Positions 7,843-15,280 of a stretch of 26,702 nt of DNA are shown here, piece by piece. A model generated the notes under the pieces. The model was not told where the DNA came from. It saw only the letters and a list, made by a program, of their open reading frames with translations, and did not search any database. The stretch's first letter is position 1; each line of letters starts with the position of its first letter. Origin of the DNA: UBA1195 sp045598025. Lineage in GTDB: Bacteria; Bacteroidota; Bacteroidia; Bacteroidales; WCHB1-69. The stretch covers positions 1 through 26,702 of the forward strand of contig JAZLLH010000008.1 in the NCBI GenBank assembly GCA_045598025.1, written 5' to 3'. Made by a program: the position numbers and the translations under genes.

Positions 7843-8204
7843 ATTGCATCAATCTTCCAATCTCCTCCTTTTTTCAATACGCGCATGTCGCTCGTACCGC
7901 TTTCTCCGTCGCTGAAAGAGAAAGTTGTGAAAACAACGACGGTTGAATCGTCACAGATGGAATCTCCGAGCACCTGATAAGATTTGAGCCCGCCGTGGTC
8001 CTCTATACTTTCTTTCAGTTTGCCTGCAAAGGCAGTGGAGGTCTCCTGATTTTCCGATTCAGCAAAATATTGAGCCGCTCCCTCATAATTTTTGGACTGC
8101 AATTCCTTGTAATACGTTTTCACCACACCCTTCGGTGTATTTTTGGAACAGCCAGCGAAACAAAGCACGCATACCACCAAAAGAATCAGACTGCATTTTT
8201 TCAT
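7833..8204 (-). CDS. Small DUF4878-like lipoprotein
   Basis: 123 residues with a signal peptide and lipobox CFAGC (C19), then a compact domain beginning PKGVVKTYYKELQSKNYEGAAQYF. This is the hallmark opening of the NTF2-like DUF4878/DUF3828 lipoproteins common in Bacteroidales. The later segment (STVVVFTTFSFSDG, VLKKGGDWKIDAM) is the matching beta-sheet part. NTF2-like pockets usually bind small ligands or partner proteins; no function is known for this family. It is the first gene of a two-gene unit: its own -7 box lies upstream and its stop codon sits inside the start of the C92-type hydrolase gene. The two products may act together at the envelope, by inference only. Confidence 0.8.
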   Translation of the reverse strand: MKKCSLILLVVCVLCFAGCSKNTPKGVVKTYYKELQSKNYEGAAQYFAESENQETSTAFAGKLKESIEDHGGLKSYQVLGDSICDDSTVVVFTTFSFSDGESGTSDMRVLKKGGDWKIDAMCK

Positions 8205-8230
8205 CTCTCGAAATATTTAAATTGGGTTTG

Positions 8231-8238
8231 CAAAAGTA
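8231..8238 (-). promoter_or_regulatory. -7 promoter box of the lipoprotein pair (TACTTTTG)
   Basis: The minus strand reads TACTTTTG, matching TAnnTTTG, with a predicted leader of about 22 nt to the ATG at 8204. A TTTG lies 15 bases upstream of the box, closer than the classical spacing of about 19. Confidence 0.6.
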
Positions 8239-8321
8239 CAACATAAAACCATACAAACACTCAGAAACAAAAAAAAACAAAGATATCTGACATTGTCTTC
8301 TCTGCGTATATATTTTTTGTC

Positions 8322-8329
8322 TACCTTTG
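8322..8329 (+). promoter_or_regulatory. -7 promoter box of rplY (TACCTTTG)
   Basis: TACCTTTG is a full match to TAnnTTTG, 49 bases before the rplY ATG (predicted leader about 45 nt). With the box at 8231-8238 on the other strand it makes 8205-8378 a divergent promoter region holding nothing else recognisable. Confidence 0.7.
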
Positions 8330-8378
8330 CTTCTCTTGTAAAATTGAATTTACTAATTAACAATTAATTGAAAATCAA

Positions 8379-8969
8379 ATGAAAGCAGTATCTATTAGCG
8401 GTTCTATCAGAGAGAACGTAGGGAAAAAAGATGCCAAAGCATTGCGTAAACAAGGTCTCATTCCGGCCGTGATTTACGGTGGTGAAAAACAGATTCCGGT
8501 CGTCGTAAAGGAAAACGACATGAAGGCCCTCATTTACACCCCGGAAGTAAAATATGCCGAACTTAGCGTTGAAGGCAAAGTATTCAATGCTACCATACAG
8601 GAACTCCAGTTCCACCCCGTCACTGACAAATTGTTGCACGTTGACTTTCTGGAAGCCGTTCCCACACGCCCGGTGACCATCGCCATCCCTGTCAAAATTA
8701 CAGGTACCGCTCCCGGTGTGCTCCGCGGAGGAAAATTGGCCAAGAAAGCCCGCAAAGTGAAAGTAAGAGGTATGTTGGAAAACATCCCTGAATACATTAC
8801 CGTAGACATCAGCAATCTGGACATTCTGGATTCCGTCCGCGTCGGACAACTCCACATTGACAATATTGAGATGGTGGATGCCCCGGCTACTATCATCGCA
8901 ACGGTGCTGTCTTCCCGTAATGTCACGGAAGGTGAAAGCGAAGAAGGAAGCGAAGCTGCCGCCGAATAA
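8379..8969 (+). CDS. rplY: Large ribosomal subunit protein bL25 (Ctc form)
   Basis: Binds 5S rRNA in the large ribosomal subunit. At 196 residues this is the long Ctc/TL5 form, not the short E. coli type. It has an N-terminal 5S-binding beta-barrel (KKDAKALRKQGLIPAVIYGG at about 16-35; LQFHPVTDKLLHVDF at about 76-90) and a C-terminal beta domain (PVKITGTAPGVLRGGKL, then LENIPEYITVDISNLDI), ending in an acidic tail rich in E, S and A. The ATG at 8379 gives the standard start. It stands alone, with its own -7 box and a strong terminator that it shares with the convergent MFS gene. The pth gene often found next to bL25 is absent here. Confidence 0.95.
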   Translation: MKAVSISGSIRENVGKKDAKALRKQGLIPAVIYGGEKQIPVVVKENDMKALIYTPEVKYAELSVEGKVFNATIQELQFHPVTDKLLHVDFLEAVPTRPVTIAIPVKITGTAPGVLRGGKLAKKARKVKVRGMLENIPEYITVDISNLDILDSVRVGQLHIDNIEMVDAPATIIATVLSSRNVTEGESEEGSEAAAE

Positions 8970-9015
8970 ACCCACACAGAAAAGGACGGAGGAACGAATC
9001 CCCTCCACCTTATAC

Positions 9016-9053
9016 AAAAAGAAGGAAGTCACATGGCTTCCTTCTTTTTTTTT
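9016..9053 (+). terminator. Rho-independent terminator between convergent rplY and MFS genes
   Basis: Arms AAAAAGAAGGAAG (9016-9028) and CTTCCTTCTTTTT (9037-9049) enclose an eight-base loop, with the T run extending to 9053. The A run at the left arm gives a matching T run on the minus strand, so it probably also ends the MFS transcript whose stop lies at 9074. Confidence 0.85.
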
Positions 9054-9073
9054 GATGGTTCACGGTCTGCGGA

Positions 9074-10735
9074 TCAGTCTTTGATGTTCGGCAATTCCAG
9101 ACCGAGGCCTTTCTTCTTGTCAACCGCTTTAAGGTATACACCGATGAGCAATGCAGCAATACCCAGACAGGCCAACATAACCAGAGGCCACTTGTAATCA
9201 TAAGGCACAAGGACACCTTCCTCCCCTGCTTCTATAGCCTGTTTGGCGGCGATAACAGCAGGATTATTGACGTTCGTGGATTCCAGGACATTTCCTATCA
9301 GCAACGGGAAAAGCCATAAACCGATATTCTGAATCCAGAAAATCAGAGCGTATGCGGAACCGATGATCTTTTCATCGACCAATTTCGGCACACTCGGCCA
9401 CAGGGCGGCGGGAACCAGAGAGAAAGAAGCTCCCAATACAAGAATGGTAACATAAGCCACAATCGTACCTCCTACTGCGCTTCCTTTGCACATGGGAAGA
9501 ATGAAGGCAAAAGTCAGATGGCAGACAACCAACAGAATAGAGCCAATCATCAACATGGAAGCGGCCTTGCCTTTATGGTCAACATAGTTGCCGAGAATAG
9601 GTGTAATAGCCACGGCCAAGAGCGGGAATACGGCAAAAATGGTTTCGGCCGTTCCACGCATATAGCCCATATAGCAATAAACAATCAAAGCAATCACTGC
9701 CATGGCCATCAGACCGAATTTGGCACTTTTGTTCTTTGAAAAGTTGCTGGCGAAAGCACCGACAGCCACCAAAAGCATGACAATATATTGTACGATGGTG
9801 ACGGAAGGATTGGCCCAAAAACCCGTGCCGGGAACGAGCGTCAGATTGCACTGCAACATATTGACAGCGTATTTCTGGAACGGGAAGATGGCACTGTAAT
9901 AAAGCACGCAGAGTAGAGCCACCAACCAGAAACCGAGACTGGAAAGAATTTTTCCCAAATCACTGATTTTAAAAGGATCATCCTGCTCTTCCGCTTCTCC
10001 GGTCTGAGAATCCAGTTTTTTATCCATAAAGAAATAAATAACAAACATCATCAGGGCAATGCAGAGCAGCACTACACCGAATTTGACAGAATTGTCCACA
10101 TGGATTTCACCGCCCAATTTGGCGAAGAAGGGAGAGAAAATCATACAGGTGGCAACACCCAGACGGGCCAAAGCCATTTCGGAACCCATGGCCAAAGCAG
10201 TTTCGCGTCCCTTGAACCATTTTACTATACCACGGGAAACGGTGATACCGCCCATTTCAGCACCGCAGCCGAAAATCATAAATCCGATGGCAGCGAGTTT
10301 GGCCGATGCAGGCATTCCCTGATAGAACGGAAGGACATTATCAATAAAATCCACTCCTGTCTGCCAGTTGAGGTTATTGGTAAACCAGGATTCGATGGAG
10401 CTTCCGATAAACGGTTCTGAAACGGCATAGAACTTGATTGATCCGCCAATGAGCATGACGGCACCCGAAAGAATGGCAGTGAAACGCACTCCCATTTTAT
10501 CCAGGATGATGCCGGCAAAAATCAGGAAGAATACGAAAACGTTCAGGAACGTCTCAGCTCCTTCCATCGTTCCGAAGGCTTTGGAGTCCCACCCACGGGT
10601 GGATTCCATGAGTTCCTTAATCGGAGAGAGGATGTCCATGAAAATGTAGGCACAGAACATGGCCAGTGCCAAAAGAAGCAAAGCCATCCACCGAATCGCA
10701 GCTTTGTCTCTCAATGTTGCAAGTTTTTCAGTCAT
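9074..10735 (-). CDS. Major facilitator superfamily transporter, substrate unknown
   Basis: A 553-residue polytopic inner-membrane protein with about 12 hydrophobic segments. Examples are WMALLLLALAMFCAYIFMDI near 16-35, FVFFLIFAGIILDKMGVRF near 68-86 and MLACLGIAALLIGVYL near the C-terminus. The segment GIILDKMGVR after the second helix is the MFS signature loop (D-x-x-G-x-R type), and LGNYVDHKGK is the equivalent loop in the second half. An extended first-half external loop (SSIESWFTNNLNWQTGVDF) and a cytoplasmic linker (KLDSQTGEAEEQDDP) make it longer than the usual 400-450 residues. The overall pattern is an MFS_1-type carrier; I cannot assign a substrate and no neighbouring gene suggests one. 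It has its own -7 box and a shared terminator. Confidence 0.85.
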   Translation of the reverse strand: MTEKLATLRDKAAIRWMALLLLALAMFCAYIFMDILSPIKELMESTRGWDSKAFGTMEGAETFLNVFVFFLIFAGIILDKMGVRFTAILSGAVMLIGGSIKFYAVSEPFIGSSIESWFTNNLNWQTGVDFIDNVLPFYQGMPASAKLAAIGFMIFGCGAEMGGITVSRGIVKWFKGRETALAMGSEMALARLGVATCMIFSPFFAKLGGEIHVDNSVKFGVVLLCIALMMFVIYFFMDKKLDSQTGEAEEQDDPFKISDLGKILSSLGFWLVALLCVLYYSAIFPFQKYAVNMLQCNLTLVPGTGFWANPSVTIVQYIVMLLVAVGAFASNFSKNKSAKFGLMAMAVIALIVYCYMGYMRGTAETIFAVFPLLAVAITPILGNYVDHKGKAASMLMIGSILLVVCHLTFAFILPMCKGSAVGGTIVAYVTILVLGASFSLVPAALWPSVPKLVDEKIIGSAYALIFWIQNIGLWLFPLLIGNVLESTNVNNPAVIAAKQAIEAGEEGVLVPYDYKWPLVMLACLGIAALLIGVYLKAVDKKKGLGLELPNIKD

Positions 10736-10779
10736 TTTTTGATATTTTAAATAAATACTAAGTTATTTTCACGAAATTG

Positions 10780-10787
10780 CAAAGGTA
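10780..10787 (-). promoter_or_regulatory. -7 promoter box of the MFS gene (TACCTTTG)
   Basis: The minus strand reads TACCTTTG, matching TAnnTTTG, with a predicted leader of about 40 nt before the ATG at 10735. Confidence 0.65.
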
Positions 10788-10829
10788 AGCAATATCGGCT
10801 TTCACCGACACACTTTTTCCATTTTTTTA

Positions 10830-12197
10830 TTATTCCCTATAGCGCATCCATTTCCAAAGTTCCCTATAGGTGATTTTTTTCCCGTACATCAGGATACCGA
10901 CACGGTATATTTTGGCAGCTGTCCAGACAGAAGCAAAACAGGTCAGCAACATCAGGGCACAGGACAGCATCACTTCCCAATCCTGTACGACAGACAGGCC
11001 GAAAGGCACTCTCACCAACATGATAATCGGGGACGTGAAAGGGATTACTGACAAGCAGAAAGCCAAAGGTCCGTCCGGATTTTCCACTACCGCAGGCGAC
11101 AATACCATGGCCAACAGCAAAGGCAGCGTCAAAGGCAACAGGAACTGCTGCGTATCTGCATCGTTATCAACAGCTGCACCCACAGCAGCGAACAAGGAAG
11201 CATACAGGAAATACCCTGTAATGAAAAAGAACACAAACAAGGCAATCAGTCGACCGAAATCAATCGACTGCAGAGACTGCACAAATTCATTTCCCTGTTC
11301 ATCGGACTGCTCGGCGGACCAATTGGAAAGGAAATGCTCATAATCAGCCGGCTGCTGTTGCCGGACCTCGACAGTAGAAACATTTGCTCCTGCAAACACA
11401 TCTGGATAGGCAATCCGGAATATGCCGAGAATACCAAACAATAGCACTATCCACACAAGCAACTGGGTCAAACCAATCAGAGCAATACCGACAATTTTTC
11501 CGGACATCAGCTGTATGGGACGTATGGAAGAAATAATCAGTTCCACCACCCGGTTGGTCTTCTCCTCCTGCACGCTCCGCAATACGGTGGAACAATACAT
11601 GAAAATGAAGAAATAAATGACCAATCCCACAATCACGCCTACGGCCTGTTGCACATCCTTGACGTAGGAAGCCTGCCGGGTCTCGGTCAGATCATCATTG
11701 ACAAACATCTGCCCCAACAAGATACGGTCGGTCTGCTGCTGCAGATAGAGATTGAGAGAATCCTGGTTTATACCGAACTGCTCAATGAGAATTTCAGACG
11801 AAAGGTTCTGCTTCATGGCGGCGAGAATATTGGACATCACGCCGGAGCCCAATGCAGAAGAAGTATATACCATGCCGCCTATCATGGTACTGTTGTACGG
11901 AATATACAACACTGCATCATATTTATCCTCCAGCAATTGGGCCTTCAGATCCGGCAAAGCCTCCTCGGTATAGGAAAAACGTATATCTTTGTCGTTGCCG
12001 CTGTCCAATTTGGGAAACAGATGGGACTCGTCTTTCACGATGATGTGCACAGAATGGTCGCTGCGCATGGCTAAGAACGATGGAGTTACAATCAGGGCGG
12101 CCATCAGTATGGGCACCAGAATCGTCAGCACAAGAAAGGATTTCTTGCGGACTACCTGGTTGTATTCCCGCAATATGACAATCCAAATCTTACGCAT
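10830..12197 (-). CDS. ABC transporter permease, ABC-2 / NatB-like
   Basis: A 455-residue membrane subunit paired with the ATPase encoded immediately before it. A first membrane segment near 20-44 (SFLVLTILVPILMAALIV) is followed by a large extracytoplasmic domain (about 45-185). A cluster of further segments follows: VGVIVGLVIYFFIFMY, LIGLTQLLVWIVLLFGILGI, LIALFVFFFITGYFLYAS, FLLPLTLPLLLAMVL and others. This single-segment, big-loop, multi-segment plan is that of ABC2_membrane_3 permeases (NatB/YhaP type), which export sodium, drugs or peptides; the substrate is not evident. The ATG overlaps the ATPase stop by 8 bases. Unusually for this phylum it is preceded by a perfect AAAGGAGG Shine-Dalgarno five bases from the start. 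It is the last gene of the ffh operon as arranged; I see no clear terminator after it. Confidence 0.88.
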   Translation of the reverse strand: MRKIWIVILREYNQVVRKKSFLVLTILVPILMAALIVTPSFLAMRSDHSVHIIVKDESHLFPKLDSGNDKDIRFSYTEEALPDLKAQLLEDKYDAVLYIPYNSTMIGGMVYTSSALGSGVMSNILAAMKQNLSSEILIEQFGINQDSLNLYLQQQTDRILLGQMFVNDDLTETRQASYVKDVQQAVGVIVGLVIYFFIFMYCSTVLRSVQEEKTNRVVELIISSIRPIQLMSGKIVGIALIGLTQLLVWIVLLFGILGIFRIAYPDVFAGANVSTVEVRQQQPADYEHFLSNWSAEQSDEQGNEFVQSLQSIDFGRLIALFVFFFITGYFLYASLFAAVGAAVDNDADTQQFLLPLTLPLLLAMVLSPAVVENPDGPLAFCLSVIPFTSPIIMLVRVPFGLSVVQDWEVMLSCALMLLTCFASVWTAAKIYRVGILMYGKKITYRELWKWMRYRE

Positions 12198-13128
12198 GCT
12201 CGCCTCCTTTCTCTATCCGATCAACCTGTGATATGAAAATTTCATCCATGGATGGAAGCAATTCCCTAAAGGAAATGATGTTCACATAGGGAAGAAGAGA
12301 AGACAGAAAATCATTGGAAGATACATCCGGACGCAGACGGATAACGGACCGCTGATGGTCAAACTCCACACTGCTGTTTTCCAACACTCCCTTATCTCCA
12401 AGCACAGAATTCCAGGAAAAATCGGAGGAAACAGTATAGGAAACTTCGTAACGGTTCTGTTTGAACCGCTGTTTTACCTCGTGAATCTCTCCCTCAAGGA
12501 TTTTTTTGGAACGGTGGAGCAATACGATATCATCGCACAATTCTTCCACCGAGGCCATGTTATGCGTTGAAAAGATTATACTTGCACCTTTTTCGCGCAA
12601 ATGCAGCATTTCCTGTTTCAACAGATTTGCATTGATAGGATCAAATCCGCTGAACGGCTCATCGAAAATAAAAAACGACGGTTCATGAATGACGGTCACT
12701 ATAAACTGCAGTTTCTGCTGCATACCCTTGGACAGTTCTTCCACCGGACGGTTCCACCAGGATGTGATATCGAATTTCTCAAACCAAAGTTTCAAACGGG
12801 ACTCCGCTTCTTTTTTGGGGACGCCTTTCAATGCAGCCAAATAAACGGCCTGCTCTCCGACTTTCATCTTGCGGTACAATCCCCGCTCCTCCGGAAGATA
12901 TCCGATTTGGGAAATATGCTTCTGCGAAAGTTTTTCGCCCCTGAAAAGCACTTCTCCCTCATCCGGAGCTGTAATCTGATTGATAATCCGTATCAGAGAG
13001 GTTTTACCGGCCCCGTTGGGGCCTAAAAGTCCCAGGATACGATGTTCTCCGACCGCCATGCTCACATCGTCAAGCGCTACCGTATGAGAAAACCGCTTGG
13101 TAATGTGATTGATTTCTAAGACATTCAT
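12190..13128 (-). CDS. ABC transporter ATP-binding protein, NatA-like
   Basis: A 312-residue cytoplasmic ATPase that drives the permease encoded just downstream. Visible motifs are Walker A GPNGAGKT (36-43, K42), the signature LSKGMQQ (132-138, a KG variant of LSGGQ), Walker B FFIFDEP (152-158) and the switch histidine in STHN (H189). The C-terminal 90 or so residues after the nucleotide-binding domain resemble the DUF4162-type extension seen in NatA/YhaQ ATPases. The gene starts 6 bases after the hpf stop and its stop codon lies inside the permease start, so the three are co-transcribed. Confidence 0.92.
   Translation of the reverse strand: MNVLEINHITKRFSHTVALDDVSMAVGEHRILGLLGPNGAGKTSLIRIINQITAPDEGEVLFRGEKLSQKHISQIGYLPEERGLYRKMKVGEQAVYLAALKGVPKKEAESRLKLWFEKFDITSWWNRPVEELSKGMQQKLQFIVTVIHEPSFFIFDEPFSGFDPINANLLKQEMLHLREKGASIIFSTHNMASVEELCDDIVLLHRSKKILEGEIHEVKQRFKQNRYEVSYTVSSDFSWNSVLGDKGVLENSSVEFDHQRSVIRLRPDVSSNDFLSSLLPYVNIISFRELLPSMDEIFISQVDRIEKGGEHA
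12200..12207 (-). promoter_or_regulatory. Strong Shine-Dalgarno before the ABC permease start
   Basis: The minus strand reads AAAGGAGG then GAGC-type spacing to the ATG at 12197-12195. It lies in the final codons of the ATPase gene. Canonical Shine-Dalgarno sites are rare at the other starts in this window, so this one probably secures translation at the overlapping junction. Confidence 0.7.
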
Positions 13129-13134
13129 CTATCT

Positions 13135-13455
13135 TTATTCTTCCGAAAGTTTGTCCTTGCTGGGTTTGGGAAAATCCTTCGACTTGTCAATCTGCCTTTT
13201 CAAGGCGTCCAAAGCCTGATCGGTCGCTTCTTCGAAAGTTTTGCACTGTTTGCTGGCAAGCATGTCATTGCCTTTTATTTTCAAACGGATTTCGACAATT
13301 TTATTCTCCGGTTTGTCCGTATTGTCCAATTTCAACGTCACCTCACTGCCGATGATTCCATCATGGAGTTTGCCGGCTTTTTCGATTTTCTTGACAATAA
13401 ATTGTTCCAAATCCTTGTCTGCTTTGAAATGCACTGAGTTGATACTGATATTCAT
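13135..13455 (-). CDS. hpf: Ribosome hibernation-promoting factor, short HPF/RaiA type
   Basis: A 106-residue cytosolic protein of the HPF/YfiA family, which binds the decoding region of the 30S subunit and holds idle ribosomes in stationary phase or starvation. It shows the usual pattern: opening strand ISINSVHFKADKDLEQFI, then VKKIEKAG, VTLKLDN, VEIRLKIKGND and the helix EEATDQALDALKRQIDKSKD, ending in a short charged tail. It lacks the long-HPF C-terminal domain, so any dimerisation would resemble the short type. It lies 14 bases after the xerC-type recombinase gene, an association seen often in Bacteroidota, and 6 bases before the ABC ATPase. Confidence 0.92.
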   Translation of the reverse strand: MNISINSVHFKADKDLEQFIVKKIEKAGKLHDGIIGSEVTLKLDNTDKPENKIVEIRLKIKGNDMLASKQCKTFEEATDQALDALKRQIDKSKDFPKPSKDKLSEE

Positions 13456-13469
13456 AAGGCAATTGTTTT

Positions 13470-14360
13470 TTATTCCCTTGGATGGGATTGTTTATAAATT
13501 TCTTTTAACTTGGAAATGGAGGTATGGGTGTATACCTGCGTAGCCGACAGACTGGCGTGTCCCAACAATTCCTTGATGGCATCCAGTTCAGCGCCCTCAT
13601 CCAGCAGGTGAGTGGCAAAAGTATGACGAAGCACATGCGGACTTTTCTGCTGCACAGATGACCATGCCAGCGCTTTACGGACAATACGGTACACGAGCAT
13701 GGGATACAGAGGCTTTCCTCTGTCCGTCACAAACACATAGGATGTGACTGAAATTTCACCGAAACGGGTTTTCCGTACGGAAAGATATTGCTGCAGGAAA
13801 TCCCTGAAAGCGGGAGCAAAAGGAATGATGCGATCCTTGTCCCCCTTGCCGTGGATTCTGACCTGCAGGGCATACCAGTCAAAATCACCGTATCTGAGAC
13901 CGATCAGTTCGCTTTGACGCAGACCCAATGCATAAAAAGTTTCTATTATAGCTGCATCCCGTACGGACTCATACGTTCCGTCAGTCCGATCATCCGACTG
14001 CAACAGACATTCCATTTGGGGCTCTGTTACAAAGGATGGCAGACGCTCCGACATTTTGGGTTCCACTATTTTATCCATCGGATTGCACAACACCGCTTTT
14101 TCACGAACAAGAAAACGGTACAGCGACTTCAGACTGGATATTTTACGGCGCACGCTGCGAGGGGTTACTCCCTGTTCAAGCATGGAGGAGAGCCATGAAC
14201 GGATGTGCAGATGGGTTATCTTCCCCCATTCGTTCACGCCATGTTTTTCGCTGACAAAAATCCAGAATTGCTCCAAATCGGTCCGATATGCCGTTACGGT
14301 ATGCGGAGACAACCTTCGCTCAGATTCCAGATATTTCAGAAAGTCAGCTATCCTATCCAT
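13470..14360 (-). CDS. xerC: Tyrosine recombinase of the XerC/XerD type
   Basis: A 296-residue site-specific recombinase. The family resolves chromosome dimers at dif together with a partner Xer. The N-terminal SAM-like core-binding domain spans about 1-85 (FLKYLESERRLSPHTVTAYR). The catalytic domain carries the full set: R148 (LGLRQSEL), K172 (HGKGDKDR), H242 and R245 (PHVLRHTFATH), H268 (LLGHASL) and the nucleophile Y277 (QVYTH). The length and tail are those of housekeeping Xer proteins, not phage or conjugative-transposon integrases. It sits in a housekeeping operon after folD (20-base gap) and before hpf, with no mobile-element features nearby. XerC rather than XerD is a guess from this hpf linkage. 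Confidence 0.9.
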   Translation of the reverse strand: MDRIADFLKYLESERRLSPHTVTAYRTDLEQFWIFVSEKHGVNEWGKITHLHIRSWLSSMLEQGVTPRSVRRKISSLKSLYRFLVREKAVLCNPMDKIVEPKMSERLPSFVTEPQMECLLQSDDRTDGTYESVRDAAIIETFYALGLRQSELIGLRYGDFDWYALQVRIHGKGDKDRIIPFAPAFRDFLQQYLSVRKTRFGEISVTSYVFVTDRGKPLYPMLVYRIVRKALAWSSVQQKSPHVLRHTFATHLLDEGAELDAIKELLGHASLSATQVYTHTSISKLKEIYKQSHPRE

Positions 14361-14380
14361 AGCAAATTCATGAAAAAAAC

Positions 14381-15268
14381 TTATTTTTTCGGATATACCT
14401 CTCCCTTGAAAGCCGACAGCGTGTTGCGGAGCAGACCTACAATGGTCATGGGCCCCACTCCACCCGGGACCGGAGTGATATAACTGCAGCGCGGGGCCAC
14501 CTCATCGTACTTGACATCGCCCTTCAGACCGAATCCGGATTTTTTGGTAGCATCCGGCACCCTGTGTATACCCACATCTATCACCACGGCCCCTTCTTTG
14601 ACATACTCTGCTGTAATCATTTCGCATTTGCCTATGGCCACAATCAGGATATCCGCTGTACGGCAGATAGCGGCCAGATTCCGGGTTTTGCTGTGGCAGA
14701 GCGTGACGGTACAATTGGCTCCAGCCTGATTTCTGGAAAGCAAAATGGAAGCCGGTGTGCCGACGATATTGCTCCGTCCCACAACCACGCAACGTTTTCC
14801 TTCCGTTTCTATTCCGGAACGTTGCAACAGCAGCATGATTCCCATAGGAGTAGCCGGAAGATAAGTCGGCTGATTCAACACCATACGCCCGACATTGGCA
14901 GGATGAAAACCATCGACATCCTTTTCGGGAGCTATGCATGACACTATCCTGTCCGCATGAATACCTTTCGGCAACGGCAGTTGCACAATCAGACCGTCGA
15001 TTTCGTCATCTTTGTTGATAAAATCGATGGCTTCCACCAGTTTGTCTTCCGTGATGTCTTCCGGCATGCGGTATACAGAGGATGACATTCCTACTTCATG
15101 ACAGGACTTTTCCTTGTTTTTGACATATGTTTCACTGGCGGGATCATTTCCCACCAAAATGGCTGCCAAATGCGGAGCTCTTCCGCAATCCGAACGAAGT
15201 TTCTCTACCTCGGCGGCAATTTCGGACATTATCTGTTCGGAGATTTCTTTTCCGTTGATTATATTCAT
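14381..15268 (-). CDS. folD: Bifunctional methylenetetrahydrofolate dehydrogenase / methenyltetrahydrofolate cyclohydrolase
   Basis: Interconverts 5,10-methylene- and 10-formyl-tetrahydrofolate in the cytosol, supplying one-carbon units for purines and formylmethionine. The 295-residue product has the substrate motif YVKNKEKSC with the catalytic lysine near K52, QLPLPKGI, the dinucleotide-binding VVGRSNIVGTPAS, and the C-terminal PVPGGVGPMTI. The ATG at 15268 lies 12 bases after the ffh stop, so it is the second gene of that operon. PurN, encoded elsewhere in this window, uses the 10-formyl product. Confidence 0.96.
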   Translation of the reverse strand: MNIINGKEISEQIMSEIAAEVEKLRSDCGRAPHLAAILVGNDPASETYVKNKEKSCHEVGMSSSVYRMPEDITEDKLVEAIDFINKDDEIDGLIVQLPLPKGIHADRIVSCIAPEKDVDGFHPANVGRMVLNQPTYLPATPMGIMLLLQRSGIETEGKRCVVVGRSNIVGTPASILLSRNQAGANCTVTLCHSKTRNLAAICRTADILIVAIGKCEMITAEYVKEGAVVIDVGIHRVPDATKKSGFGLKGDVKYDEVAPRCSYITPVPGGVGPMTIVGLLRNTLSAFKGEVYPKK

Positions 15269-15280
15269 TTTCGTATGTTT

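Noticed and set aside
8364..9032. 222-codon minus-strand frame across rplY
   Set aside because: Spans the rplY gene and its terminator in reverse; rplY motifs and promoter are unambiguous on the plus strand.
13470..14360. Tyrosine recombinase as sign of a mobile element
   Set aside because: Length, motifs and placement in a housekeeping operon fit a chromosomal Xer protein; no attachment sites, tRNA junction or cargo genes are visible.
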